Below, piece by piece: positions 40,401-46,332 of a stretch of DNA of 46,332 nt (positions are counted from its first letter, which is position 1; each line of letters begins with the position of its first letter). This DNA comes from Lachnospiraceae bacterium (GTDB taxonomy: Bacteria > Bacillota > Clostridia > Lachnospirales > Lachnospiraceae): assembly GCA_910576385.1 (NCBI GenBank), contig CAJTIR010000029.1:1-46332 (forward strand), given 5' to 3'. Below the pieces are notes generated by a model. The model made no database searches and had not been told where the DNA came from. It was given only the letters and a program-made list of their open reading frames with translations. The position numbers were made by a program, and so were the translations under genes.

Positions 40401-42916
40401 TGATAAAATTCATTGAGCTTTCCTGCAAGGATTTCTTCTCTTCCCAACAATGCAGGCTGCCCAGGCAAAGCCAGTGCATCCCTGTCTTGTTGGCTGTTCC
40501 CCGCTGCTTTTTGCCCTTCCTGGATTTCATTGCTTGCAGACGTAAGCAAGGGGAATGCATCATTCTGGTAATCGGAAATGTCTTGGTAAATATGCCGCAT
40601 ATAGTTGTAACTTGGATCTGGCTTTTTAGTATTCCCAATCACTTCCTCCATGCCCGCTAATATTTCTTTTACTTGCCCCGCCTCTTCAAGCTGTGGCTGG
40701 ATTGCCGCAACTGCCGTTTGATAGTCTGCCCCATAGGGATAAGGGCGCATGACTTCCTCAGGCTGCTTGTCATAAAAATGAAAAATTTCCGCCGCAAGAA
40801 AATTTTTTTCATATTCTGGAAAATATTCCATCTCCCTTTTTGTCAGATACCTTCCGGCTTCCATCAGCTCCTCTATGCGCTTTGCCACCTTTTCCCAGCT
40901 TAAGGTAAGTTCTGTTTCCCCGCATATAAGCTTCAGCCCTTTCCCACTGGCCATCATGTCAATATCTGTGCCAAGGATAACCGGAAACTTACCAGAAAAG
41001 CCATAGCTTTTTTTGAGAAACTCTGCTTTTTGTTTCCTGGTATGGTTTTTGATAAAATAAGAATAGACACTGTATTTTCCATTCTGTATATTGCTCCCAG
41101 ACTGGATTACTGTGTCTATGATTTCCTGGGAAAAAGAAAAGGCAGAGGGTTTTTCCTCTGCCAACTCTTCCATAATTGAGAACTGCCCTTCCACAGTCAA
41201 AAGAGGGCTGCATTTGTCTCTTAGTTCCCCCAGCAGGCGCATCCCGTCAAAATAGCCTGCCAGAATGCCCCAGTCATAATAAGCCTGCGACGTGCGGGAC
41301 AGGTAACTGCCTTCCCACATATGGAGTACATTCTGGTAAGCTTTATAGCCTACGCGCCTGCCATCTTCTAAGGTAAGCTCCGTATATTCATGGTTGAAAA
41401 TGCTTTTGATATACGCTGTGCGTTCTTCCTTATCCTCATGGGATTCCAGAAATGCCCGTATCTCTTTTTTCTCTGCTTTTAAATGGGGCGTGGATAAGAG
41501 CAGCGATTTGATGTCCTTATCCTCCCCGAAAAAAGGAAGACTCCTGTCCTCGCTGCTCCTGTCATGCCACTTCAATTGTGGCTCTGGTTCCGCCTGTCTG
41601 TCATTGCCCGCCTCTGGCTCCAATTCTTTGGACATCAGCTGCACCATTGGCGTCCTTTGCGTCTGCCAATCATTGTTCGCCTCCGTCTCCAATTCTTGGG
41701 ATGTCAGTTGTAAATCAGTTCCGCCATAATTAGTTCCTCTGCCGCCTGACGGATGTTCCCCATCCTGCCTACCCATGCCATCTGGTCTTTCGCTTTCAGT
41801 TCCTCCGTCACACCCTGCGCTTGTGCCATCTGTGCGATGAGCTGTTCCATCCGATTCTGTGCTTCTTCCTGTGTCTCTTTCAGGTGCTGGTTCAGTTTTC
41901 CTTTGGTCAGCAGGGTGATAAATATCCCGTAATGATGCTCCTTCAGGTAATTCCGGCGCAGGGATGCGTACTTCCCAAGGTGTGGTTCCGGTTCGTCTGG
42001 CACAGTAATGTCGGGCAGGAGATATTCTCCTTGCCTGCTGTATGCTATCTCTCTCATATTCAAGACTCCCTTCTATATTGGTTTCTGTCTGTTCTTTTTT
42101 ATTATATCTGTCTGCTTCCATTCCGGCAAAGGTACGGCTCTTCTTTTTTTCTTCCTGTGAAAGCCTTCCCACGGTGTCCGCAACCTCCCTAAGTGCCATT
42201 TCTGACACGTCGCTTGTCGCCGCCCCAAACAGATTTACCAACTCCAGGGTATTAAAATTTATGATATTCTGAAAATCATCTGCGCTTAGATATGCGTCTG
42301 GGTCAATGCCGCAACGCTCCAGGAGCATATAAGCAATGCTGTTTTTCAGCAGTTTCTTTGTTTCCACCTCTATACTGTGTGCATCCAGCCCTTCTAGGAA
42401 ACTATCTTCCCTATTGGTAAGAATGTCATGCAGGTAATCAGACACATGATCTTCCGCAGCATTCCCCGCCGCTTCCAGGATTGTTTCTGCAAACTCCGTC
42501 CCCCCTGTTTTTACCCCAAAGGCATTCGCAAGGGTTTCCCGCACTGCCTCCCTCTGGGCTGCGTTTACTTCCCACAAAGGCACCGGACGCACCAGACGCT
42601 TATATTTCCCTTCCTGGGTATCGGAAATATCAAAATAATATTTCAACCTCATGGCGTTTGATTTTTGGTCGATGACGGCAATCCCTTTGGCGTCCCGTTT
42701 TACCCAGCGCCCAAATTTCTTGTTCCAGTCCTCCATCCGCAATACTGCGGCTGCGTTTGGCCGCTGCACATGGATTAAGAGCTGTTCATCAAAAGGAAGG
42801 CGGTAGTTGCGGCAGGCGGACCTTAAAAATGCCATCCAGTTTTCCGATTTTGCAGACACTTCCCTGGCTGCTTTTTCATAAAGCTCTGTAATCATGTCAT
42901 ATTTTTTCTTCGCCAA
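34439..42916 (-). CDS. Giant ArdC-like/DNA methylase/SNF2-type helicase protein
   Basis: A 2825-residue protein typical of the largest gene of CTn-type ICEs. Residues ~20-120 are ArdC-N-like (WMAFLRSACRNYRLPFDEQL; WNKKFGRWVKRDAKGIAVID). Residues ~290-460 and ~1150-1230 are low-complexity linkers. An N6-adenine methylase-like domain lies at about 1270-1500: SAM motif EPSCGVGNF near 1355, and GNVPFGQF near 1415 where active enzymes have NPPY/F. A superfamily-2 helicase covers about 1990-2560: Walker A HVMGAGKTYT near 2025, DEAD-like FVDEADSY near 2185, and motif VI QQRLGRTVRQGN near 2515. The end is coiled coil. It begins with TTG, overlapping the 25-aa frame. It probably handles or protects transferred DNA. 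Confidence 0.9.
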   Translation of the reverse strand: MAKKKYDMITELYEKAAREVSAKSENWMAFLRSACRNYRLPFDEQLLIHVQRPNAAAVLRMEDWNKKFGRWVKRDAKGIAVIDQKSNAMRLKYYFDISDTQEGKYKRLVRPVPLWEVNAAQREAVRETLANAFGVKTGGTEFAETILEAAGNAAEDHVSDYLHDILTNREDSFLEGLDAHSIEVETKKLLKNSIAYMLLERCGIDPDAYLSADDFQNIINFNTLELVNLFGAATSDVSEMALREVADTVGRLSQEEKKKSRTFAGMEADRYNKKEQTETNIEGSLEYERDSIQQARRISPARHYCARRTGTTPWEVRIPAPELPEGASLRDIYHPADQRKTEPAPERDTGRSTESDGTAHRTDGTSAGCDGGTESERPDGMGRQDGEHPSGGRGTNYGGTDLQLTSQELETEANNDWQTQRTPMVQLMSKELEPEAGNDRQAEPEPQLKWHDRSSEDRSLPFFGEDKDIKSLLLSTPHLKAEKKEIRAFLESHEDKEERTAYIKSIFNHEYTELTLEDGRRVGYKAYQNVLHMWEGSYLSRTSQAYYDWGILAGYFDGMRLLGELRDKCSPLLTVEGQFSIMEELAEEKPSAFSFSQEIIDTVIQSGSNIQNGKYSVYSYFIKNHTRKQKAEFLKKSYGFSGKFPVILGTDIDMMASGKGLKLICGETELTLSWEKVAKRIEELMEAGRYLTKREMEYFPEYEKNFLAAEIFHFYDKQPEEVMRPYPYGADYQTAVAAIQPQLEEAGQVKEILAGMEEVIGNTKKPDPSYNYMRHIYQDISDYQNDAFPLLTSASNEIQEGQKAAGNSQQDRDALALPGQPALLGREEILAGKLNEFYQAYAPYEYQINVEEGQTQEEVLAELEGQLSHPQSVREIYSYLSDIFADMESGDELYPGLKELIESIGNLPSMHPPYNLQVDTAVFIGAKEYRIEFLSDETAVLRDMEYPLFTEEMPRGELEKKVRENPANDHLQEKQPLQEKAVRNTIPESQAFLESQEKKKSRKGRFTIAEKNYRSVLELAPEVLSGEQESKRFTAGKSFMPLTIERIGERRIAVSHYYSHNGDALADPDMEFEYDHETKMLNARTYQQDNLHLFQRVISNGVHNKRLEKELNQFARQWFNNIQQQGYEPVQEADAKEDTLLKENTLNQKQKGAEQEREEHPKNKAQGKEAKRQGEPKEHQKKETVQELENTKQQKDGSEKNRLIESGFIPTWEQKKPAGRSESFGLHPEIPKEQRSQYCILDDALGYGTQKEKFHRNLAAIQLLKKCEEEDRYATPDEQEILAKYVGWGGLPDVFDETKSAWGNEYLELKTVLTEEEYAAARESTLTAFYTPPVVIRAIYQALEGMGLKTGNILEPSCGVGNFIGMKPKSLSDCNMYGVELDPISGRIAKQLYQKSAIAVQGYEEAELPDSFFDVAIGNVPFGQFKVSDKRYDKYHFLVHDFFFAKTLDKVRPGGVIAFITSSGTMDKKNPSVRRYIAQRAELLGAIRLPNNTFLKNAGTQVTADILFLQKRDRMVEAEPDWIYLNTDENGITQNHYFIEHPEMALGEMAMEHTQYGMDSVCRPHPGKELKDLLEEAIANIHAEISEYETGELVEETANAIPADPNVANYSFTVSDGNIYYRENSRMKPVELSKTGANRVKGMVEIRDCVRELIAFQRDGYPDADIQKGQRELNRLYDVFRSKYGLLNARANHLVFADDSSYPLLCSLEVLAEDGTLERKADMFTKRTIKAHEAVTKVETASEALSLSLSEKACVDMEYMCQLTGKGAEEVEQELRGVIFRLPDIKGVEPQFVSEDEYLSGNVRKKLKEAKLAAQSDPVYETNVQALERVQPKDLSAAEISVRLGATWIPTEDVGNFMFELLEPPGYLREHFKIYYSKSTGEWRVEGKSIDKGNVKANNTYGTHRANAYKILEDTLNLRDTRIYDYEVDDAGKKKAVLNKKETAIAQGKQDLIKQAFQDWIWQEPERRQRLASYYNEHFNAVRPREYDGSHLNFYGMNPEIQLRQHQKNGIARILYGGNTLLAHVMGAGKTYTMVAAAMESRRLGLCSKSMVVVPNHIIEQFAAEWLQLYPAANILVATKKDFETKNRKKFCARIATSDIDAVIIGHSQFERIPLSVERQQWMLHKQLEEVMDGILEAKCHKGSRFTVKQLEKSKKSLEGRLKKLNDQSRKDDVVCFEELGIDRLFVDEADSYKNLFLYTKMRNVAGIAQTEAQKSSDMFLKCRYLDELTGGKGVIFATGTPISNSITELYTMQRYLQYGTLEESHLQHFDAWASTFGETVSAIELAPEGSGYRMKTRFAKFYNLPELMVMFREVADIQTADMLNLPVPEAEYRVIHVKLSEMQKEMVEELGNRAERVRNGMVDPASDNMLLITNDGRKLALDQRLANEMLPDEPGSKINVCVEEVYKFWEEGREKKLTQLLFCDLSTPKNDGTFSVYNDIRDKLVAKGIPPEEIAFIHHADTDTKKKELFSKVRRGAVRVLMGSTFKMGAGMNVQDLIVASHDLDVPWRPRDLQQRLGRTVRQGNTNKKVAIIRYVTEGTFDAFLYQVIENKQKFISQIMTSKSPVRSMEDIDEAALSYAEIKALATGNVYIKEKMELDIQVSKLQLLKQSFLNQKYEMENKVARYFPKEIKEQKQRITGYEADMAQVQAHTPSERSIFPPMQINGRTYQEKKEAGQALLDACKAMKSPESVPLGVYRGFQMELSYESFSRKFVVALKGKRTYHVTLGKDLYGNITRIDHEIEKIPDSLEQCRERLKTLYVQLETAKEEAKKEFPREQELSEKVARLGELNALLDLDKKDKILLDEVVEGKEVELKRKKTERER

Positions 42917-42969
42917 TACACTGCCCTGCCTTTCCTTCTCTTTGCCTTCCTCGCGTTATTGTTTGCCAT
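42892..42969 (-). CDS. Possible 25-aa basic leader gene
   Basis: ATG at 42969 follows AGGGGAAGCG and the frame overlaps the giant gene's TTG start by 25 bases. The product is highly basic (ANNNARKAKRRKGRAVYWRR). It may serve to load ribosomes for the weak TTG start. Size makes it uncertain. Confidence 0.4.
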   Translation of the reverse strand: MANNNARKAKRRKGRAVYWRRKNMT

Positions 42970-43008
42970 CGCTTCCCCTGCCTTTCTGTTCCATATGGCG
43001 GTTTGGGG

Positions 43009-43215
43009 CTAAACCTCCCCTCCGCTAAGAAATGTGATGACCTTATTTGCCCGTACCGCTTTTTGCAGCCCATTAATCATGCTGATTTCTGCCACTGTAA
43101 TGCCCTGCATGGCTAAAATGTCATCCACCGTCATTGCTGCAATCTCTTTTTCTGTGAAAAATCCTGCCTCAAACACTTTGTTCAAGAGCCGGACTGTTTT
43201 CTGATTGACTGCCAT
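43009..43215 (-). CDS. Small ICE protein with helix-hairpin-helix-like end (68 aa)
   Basis: A short protein: KTVRLLNKVFEAGFFTEKEI, then TVDDILAMQGITVAEISMIN and a KAVRANKVITFLSGG end. The DDILAMQGITVAEISMI stretch resembles the C-terminal helical repeat of RNA polymerase alpha or HhH-type domains. It lies 40 bases before the 25-aa frame and is the last element-type gene before the transposon. ATG at 43215 was chosen; TTG at 43236 is possible. Function unknown. Confidence 0.65.
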   Translation of the reverse strand: MAVNQKTVRLLNKVFEAGFFTEKEIAAMTVDDILAMQGITVAEISMINGLQKAVRANKVITFLSGGEV

Positions 43216-43381
43216 TATAAGCCTGTAGCCCAGCAAATTAAAGTTCCTGTCTCCCGCACAAAAACGTCAAATTAAAATCTCAGTTTTTAAACACTGTCTA
43301 TAAAAGCGTGCTGCAGGAGGCGGCACGTTTTCCTCTTGACCATCCCATGTCATTCCGATATAGTTTTTATGGAACGAAAAA

Positions 43382-43420
43382 AGAGAAAGAACAGCCCCTT
43401 CCACAGTTCGTTCTTTCTCT
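43382..43420 (+). terminator. Perfect 11-bp hairpin before the transposon genes
   Basis: AGAGAAAGAAC pairs with GTTCTTTCTCT around a 17-base loop. A second imperfect hairpin lies at 43307-43335 (AAAAGCGTGC/GCACGTTTT). Both stand just upstream of the first transposon gene and may shield it from outside transcription, as in many insertion sequences. Confidence 0.5.
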
Positions 43421-43492
43421 CACATACCAGTGTGCCTGCCATATACGGGATCGTGTCCCACTCGTGAGGCTCCGGCACCACCGACATCTACT

Positions 43493-44086
43493 ATGATAAG
43501 AGAAAACTCCCTGTTTTGCAAGCTGATTCGCATAAAAAGTTCATCAAAGATCCTGTTCGATTCCTTCATGGCCGGATTCCGTTCGGAACTGCAGACCTGT
43601 CCCTGTTGCGGAGCCAGGGGGTCCTGCAGCATCCATGCCTATTACAACCGATCCCTGGTGGACTTCATAGGCGGTGCCCCAGTCCGCCACAGCCTCTGCA
43701 TCATGCGCCTCATCTGTACCTGTGGCCATACCCATGCCATCCTCCCGGACTTCATCATTCCCTACTCCGGCTACGGCCTGTTCTTCCTCCTACGTGTCCT
43801 GGCGGAGTATTTCCTGCGCCTTTCCACTGTGGAAAGGCTATGCGAACGCTTCTGTATCACCCTTTCCCAGCTACGCCGGTGGCTGCAGCTCTTCCGGGTG
43901 CAGAAGGAAGATTGGCTCGGCGTGCTTTCCTCCATGGAGGCTTCCGGCCTTTCCTTCCTGAAGTCCCTGCTCACACAGCCGGCTTATTCGGATTTCGCCT
44001 CCGCCTTTGTCCGCCGTTTTACAAAGTCTTTCCTCCAGTCCCATAAAAACCCGGCACTTTACTGCCAGCAGGTGTTCGGCCCCTGA
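43493..44086 (+). CDS. DUF6431 zinc-binding transposon protein
   Basis: A 197-residue protein with cysteine pairs typical of zinc ribbons: QTCPCCGARGSCSIHAYYNR near residues 34-53 and LICTCGHTHAILPDF near 73-87. A helical C-terminus contains a helix-turn-helix-like stretch (LSTVERLCERFCITLSQLRR). DUF6431 genes commonly precede DDE transposases and AAA proteins of this type in Lachnospiraceae genomes. The ATG at 43493 was preferred to one 63 bases upstream because the domain begins here. It may bind transposon ends. Confidence 0.75.
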   Translation: MIRENSLFCKLIRIKSSSKILFDSFMAGFRSELQTCPCCGARGSCSIHAYYNRSLVDFIGGAPVRHSLCIMRLICTCGHTHAILPDFIIPYSGYGLFFLLRVLAEYFLRLSTVERLCERFCITLSQLRRWLQLFRVQKEDWLGVLSSMEASGLSFLKSLLTQPAYSDFASAFVRRFTKSFLQSHKNPALYCQQVFGP

Positions 44087-44176
44087 CCCTTTTTCCGTCG
44101 GCCACACGCCACGGGTATGGCTTCCCTCCCTTCTCTCCTGCATAATGGTGGAAAACCACCTAAGGAGGACATTTTT

Positions 44177-45445
44177 ATGGACAACAATCCAAAAAAACTT
44201 TCGGACGCAGCCGCCATGGCACAGTTCCGCCTCGCTCTCATAGCGCCGGTCATCCATGGTCTTTATCCGGATGCGTCCAGGAACGCTTACTACCAGCGTA
44301 TCACCGAAAAACCGCTTACCCTGCCTGACGGTTCTGTATTCCAGTACAGCCCAAAGACCCTCAGCAAATGGGTGTCCCTCTACCAGAACGGCGGCATCGA
44401 CGCCCTCATGCCGCAGGAGCGTTCCGATAAGGGCTCCACCCGGGTGCTCCCGGACACGGCCATCGAGGAGATCTACCGCCTCAAGGAGGCCTTCCCACGG
44501 CTGAACTCTACACAGATCCACCGGCACCTCGTTGAAGAAGCCTTCATCCCTGCCACAGTCAGCGTCTGCGCCGTCCAGCGCTTCGTGAAGAAACATGACC
44601 TGAAATCAGCACGCAACCCCGGCATGCGGGACAGGAAGGCATTTGAAGAAGACGCCTTTGGGAAGATGTGGCAGGCCGATACCTGTTACCTGCCTTATAT
44701 CACGGAGGATGGCCAGCGCAGGAGAGTCTACTGCATCATGATTATTGATGACCATTCCCGGTTTCTGGTGGGCGGTGGCCTCTTCTATAACGATAATGCC
44801 TATAACTTCCAGAAAGTGCTCAAGGACGCCGTGGCAGCCCATGGGATCCCGGCGAAGCTCTATGTCGACAACGGCTGCAGCTATTCAAATGAGCAGCTCT
44901 CCCTCATCTGCGGCTCCATTGGGACGGTTCTTCTACATACAAAGATCCGTGACGGAGCTTCCAAGGCCAAGATCGAGCGCCAGTTCAGGACGCTGAAAGA
45001 AACCTGGCTCTATACACTGGACATGGATTCCATCACCTCTCTGGCACAGTTTGGTGGGCTGCTTAAGGATTACATGCGCACCTACAATACATCCGTCCAT
45101 TCCGGCATCGGCACCACGCCCATGGAACGCTACCAGCAGGCCCGTTCCGCCATCCGGAGTCCTAAGTCCAGGGAATGGCTGGAAGAGTGTTTCCTGAACC
45201 GTATCACCAGAAAGGTGAACAAGGACTCCACCGTCTCCATTGACAAGGTGTCCTATGATGTCCCCATGCAGTTCATCTCCTCAAAGGTGGAGATCCGTTT
45301 CCTTCCGGACGACATGTCCTCCGCCTTCATTCTTTATGAGGGGGAGCATTACCCCATCCGGCCTACGGATAAAAATGAGAACTGCAGGACGAAACGCAAC
45401 AACACGCCATCCATCGATTATTCAAGGATCGGAGGTGAGGGCTGA
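44177..45445 (+). CDS. DDE transposase (Mu/TniA-like rve domain)
   Basis: A 422-residue transposase. N-terminal helix-turn-helix domains (about 20-140; LSKWVSLYQNGGIDALMPQE; LNSTQIHRHLVEEAFIPATV) are followed by an integrase core (about 150-320) with the DDE set: Asp in MWQADTCYLPY near 166, Asp in LYVDNGCSYSN near 232 and Glu in SKAKIERQFRTLKETW near 271. The C-terminal region is beta-rich like the Mu C-terminal domain. AAGGAGG lies 8 bases before the ATG. The stop overlaps the ATG of the ATPase (TGATG). It catalyses strand transfer for this transposon and looks intact. Confidence 0.9.
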   Translation: MDNNPKKLSDAAAMAQFRLALIAPVIHGLYPDASRNAYYQRITEKPLTLPDGSVFQYSPKTLSKWVSLYQNGGIDALMPQERSDKGSTRVLPDTAIEEIYRLKEAFPRLNSTQIHRHLVEEAFIPATVSVCAVQRFVKKHDLKSARNPGMRDRKAFEEDAFGKMWQADTCYLPYITEDGQRRRVYCIMIIDDHSRFLVGGGLFYNDNAYNFQKVLKDAVAAHGIPAKLYVDNGCSYSNEQLSLICGSIGTVLLHTKIRDGASKAKIERQFRTLKETWLYTLDMDSITSLAQFGGLLKDYMRTYNTSVHSGIGTTPMERYQQARSAIRSPKSREWLEECFLNRITRKVNKDSTVSIDKVSYDVPMQFISSKVEIRFLPDDMSSAFILYEGEHYPIRPTDKNENCRTKRNNTPSIDYSRIGGEG

Positions 45446-46143
45446 TGTTCCGTTCTTACTATGGGCTTTCCTTCAATCCCTTTGACAAACAGAATGCCAA
45501 AGAAAAGGACCGGTTCCTCTCAAAGGACATCTCGGAGATGATGTCCCGGCTGGACTACCTCAAGGACACAAGGGGCATAGGGCTTTTTACCGCACGGCCA
45601 GGCATGGGCAAGTCCTTCGCCCTGCGCTGCTTTGCAAAGAGCCTCAACCCAAACCTCTACCACATGGAGTACATCTGCCTCTCCACCGTCAGCGTCATGG
45701 AGTTCTACCGCCAGCTCTGCTCTGTCTTAGGGGTGGAGCCAAGGGGCGGCAAGCCCGGCATGTTCCGCGCCGTACAGGAGCAGATCCTCTACCTTTACAG
45801 GGACAAGAAGCAACCCCTCCTCCTGGCAGTCGATGAGGCACAGTACCTCTCCACCGGCATCCTGGAGGACATCAAGATGCTCATGAACTACGGATATGAC
45901 TCCCTCAACTGCTTCACGCTCATCCTCTGCGGGGAGCCCCACCTGAACAACACCCTGAAAAAGCCTGTCCATGAGGCCCTGCGCCAGAGGGTCACCGTGC
46001 ATTACAACTTCTCCGGGCTTTCCGATTCGGAGGTGGCGCAGTACGTCCTCCACAAGATCGCCTGTGCGGGAGGCTCTTCCTCCATCATTGAGCAGGCTGC
46101 CCTTTCCGCCGTCCACAGCCACTCCCAGGGGAACCCCCCATAA
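45445..46143 (+). pseudogene. ExeA/TniB-like transposition ATPase, C-terminally truncated
   Basis: A 232-residue AAA ATPase with Walker A FTARPGMGKSF near residues 48-58, Walker B LLLAVDEAQYLS near 126-137 and an arginine-finger region HEALRQRVTVHYNFSG. Such ATPases choose targets and activate the transposase. The usual continuation after SHSQGNP (RLIDNL and about 40-60 more residues) is absent: the frame ends GNPP-stop, exactly where GC-rich sequence ends. The gene is therefore probably cut at a recombination or insertion junction, and the protein may be impaired. Confidence 0.75.
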
Positions 46144-46332
46144 GCGCGAACTTAATTAAGCAGTCCTGGTAAAACTACTGAATGAAACTCATCATTTTGG
46201 TTTTTACGCCACCGTTGTTTTTTTGATAAATAGCGAGTATATTTTTTATCTGTTAGGTCTATAAAAAGACTCCACGATAAGCGCAGTATATCCGTTACCT
46301 GTATGAAAGTAATTTTACATTTTTCGTATACG
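46144..46332. other. Unassigned right flank
   Basis: AT-rich sequence beginning just after the break in the ATPase gene. I see no gene or strong hairpin in these 189 bases. It could be element DNA, chromosomal DNA or another insertion. Confidence 0.4.

Larger units (their letters stand above)
126..43236. mobile_element. Integrative and conjugative element (Tn1549/CTn-like), most of its length
   Basis: A relaxase, coupling protein, VirB4 ATPase, VirB6-like and PrgI channel proteins, a lysozyme/CHAP enzyme, PcfB, a sigma-like regulator and a recombinase remnant lie in one minus-strand series. That is the gene set of Tn1549/CTn-type conjugative elements of Clostridia. Two AT-rich cargo islands (about 2500-11070 and 28600-34200) interrupt it. 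The limits given are those of the outermost element-type genes; attachment sites were not found. The integrase is a remnant and the right side is occupied by a transposon, so both ends may be lost or lie outside the window. Confidence 0.85.
43300..46140 (+). mobile_element. Transposon-like module, truncated at its right side
   Basis: Three plus-strand genes (DUF6431, DDE transposase, AAA ATPase) form a transposition unit of the TniA/TniB or IS21-like logic. They are GC-rich and tightly coupled. The ATPase stops early at about 46140, where GC-rich sequence changes to AT-rich sequence, so the right end is missing. The left border lies between 43240 and 43380 and its inverted repeat could not be paired. 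Confidence 0.7.

Noticed and set aside
1-46332. tRNA or rRNA genes
   Set aside because: No cloverleaf-like sequence with TTCRANNC and CCA-type ends, and no rRNA-like conserved sequence, was noticed on either strand.

Overview
The window looks like most of an integrative and conjugative element (ICE) from a gut Firmicute, probably a Clostridia/Lachnospiraceae relative. The assignment rests on gene content: a Tn1549/CTn-type transfer operon (relaxase, MobC-like, PcfB, VirD4, Maff2, VirB6-like, PrgI, VirB4, lysozyme/CHAP), a sigma-factor and MazF-type control module, a remnant of a large serine recombinase, and a giant methylase-helicase. It also rests on low-to-moderate GC, strong AGGAGG-type ribosome binding sites, and a Clostridium-type cysteine-rich peptide cluster. 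No rRNA, tRNA or CRISPR array was seen.

Layout. (1) 1-2500: left end, all on the minus strand. It holds a recombinase cut to its first 54 residues, a 44-aa protein, a MazF-like protein with a zinc-ribbon tail, a GC-rich structured gene-free stretch, and an ICE sigma-like regulator. (2) 2500-11070: AT-rich cargo 1. It is a ribosomal peptide (RiPP) cluster of the CLI_3235/CcpM type: ABC exporter, radical SAM maturase, TIGR04066-type protein, carrier-protein relative, Cys-rich precursor, and a subtilisin-like protein. A BlaI-like repressor and a BlaR1-like membrane metalloprotease lie beside it. The same 15-base operator sits in the same place in the promoter of the peptide operon and in that of the blaR1-like gene. 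(3) 11300-28535: transfer operon on the minus strand, with many overlapping genes and several small genes under 50 codons. (4) 28600-34200: very AT-rich cargo 2. It has a protein joining prenyltransferase/terpene-cyclase-type toroid repeats to a CHAT caspase-like protease, a thioredoxin-like protein, a B3/4-domain protein and an Elp3/RaSEA-like radical SAM enzyme. MITE-like inverted-repeat elements lie within it. (5) 34439-43236: the 2825-residue ArdC/methylase/helicase protein and small genes. (6) 43300-46140: a GC-rich transposition module (DUF6431, DDE transposase, AAA ATPase) whose last gene is cut off, followed by unassigned sequence.

How the parts work together. The transfer genes supply DNA processing (relaxase, MobC, PcfB, primase-like, helicase) and a cell-wall-crossing mating channel (VirB4, VirD4, VirB6-like, PrgI, lysozyme/CHAP, sortase B). 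The two cargo islands sit at module boundaries, as accessory genes usually do in this ICE class. Cargo 1 reads as a self-contained inducible modified-peptide system: an outside signal is sensed by the M56 protease, the BlaI-like repressor is relieved, and the export/maturation operon and the sensor are induced together. Cargo 2 is a candidate undescribed system centred on a toroid-CHAT protease. Two copies of a small structured RNA candidate (about 26930-27054 and 33905-34012), each with its own promoter and terminator, lie near the edges of this second region.

Family names are recalled from protein motifs without database searches. TIGR/DUF labels should be read as recognitions to confirm.
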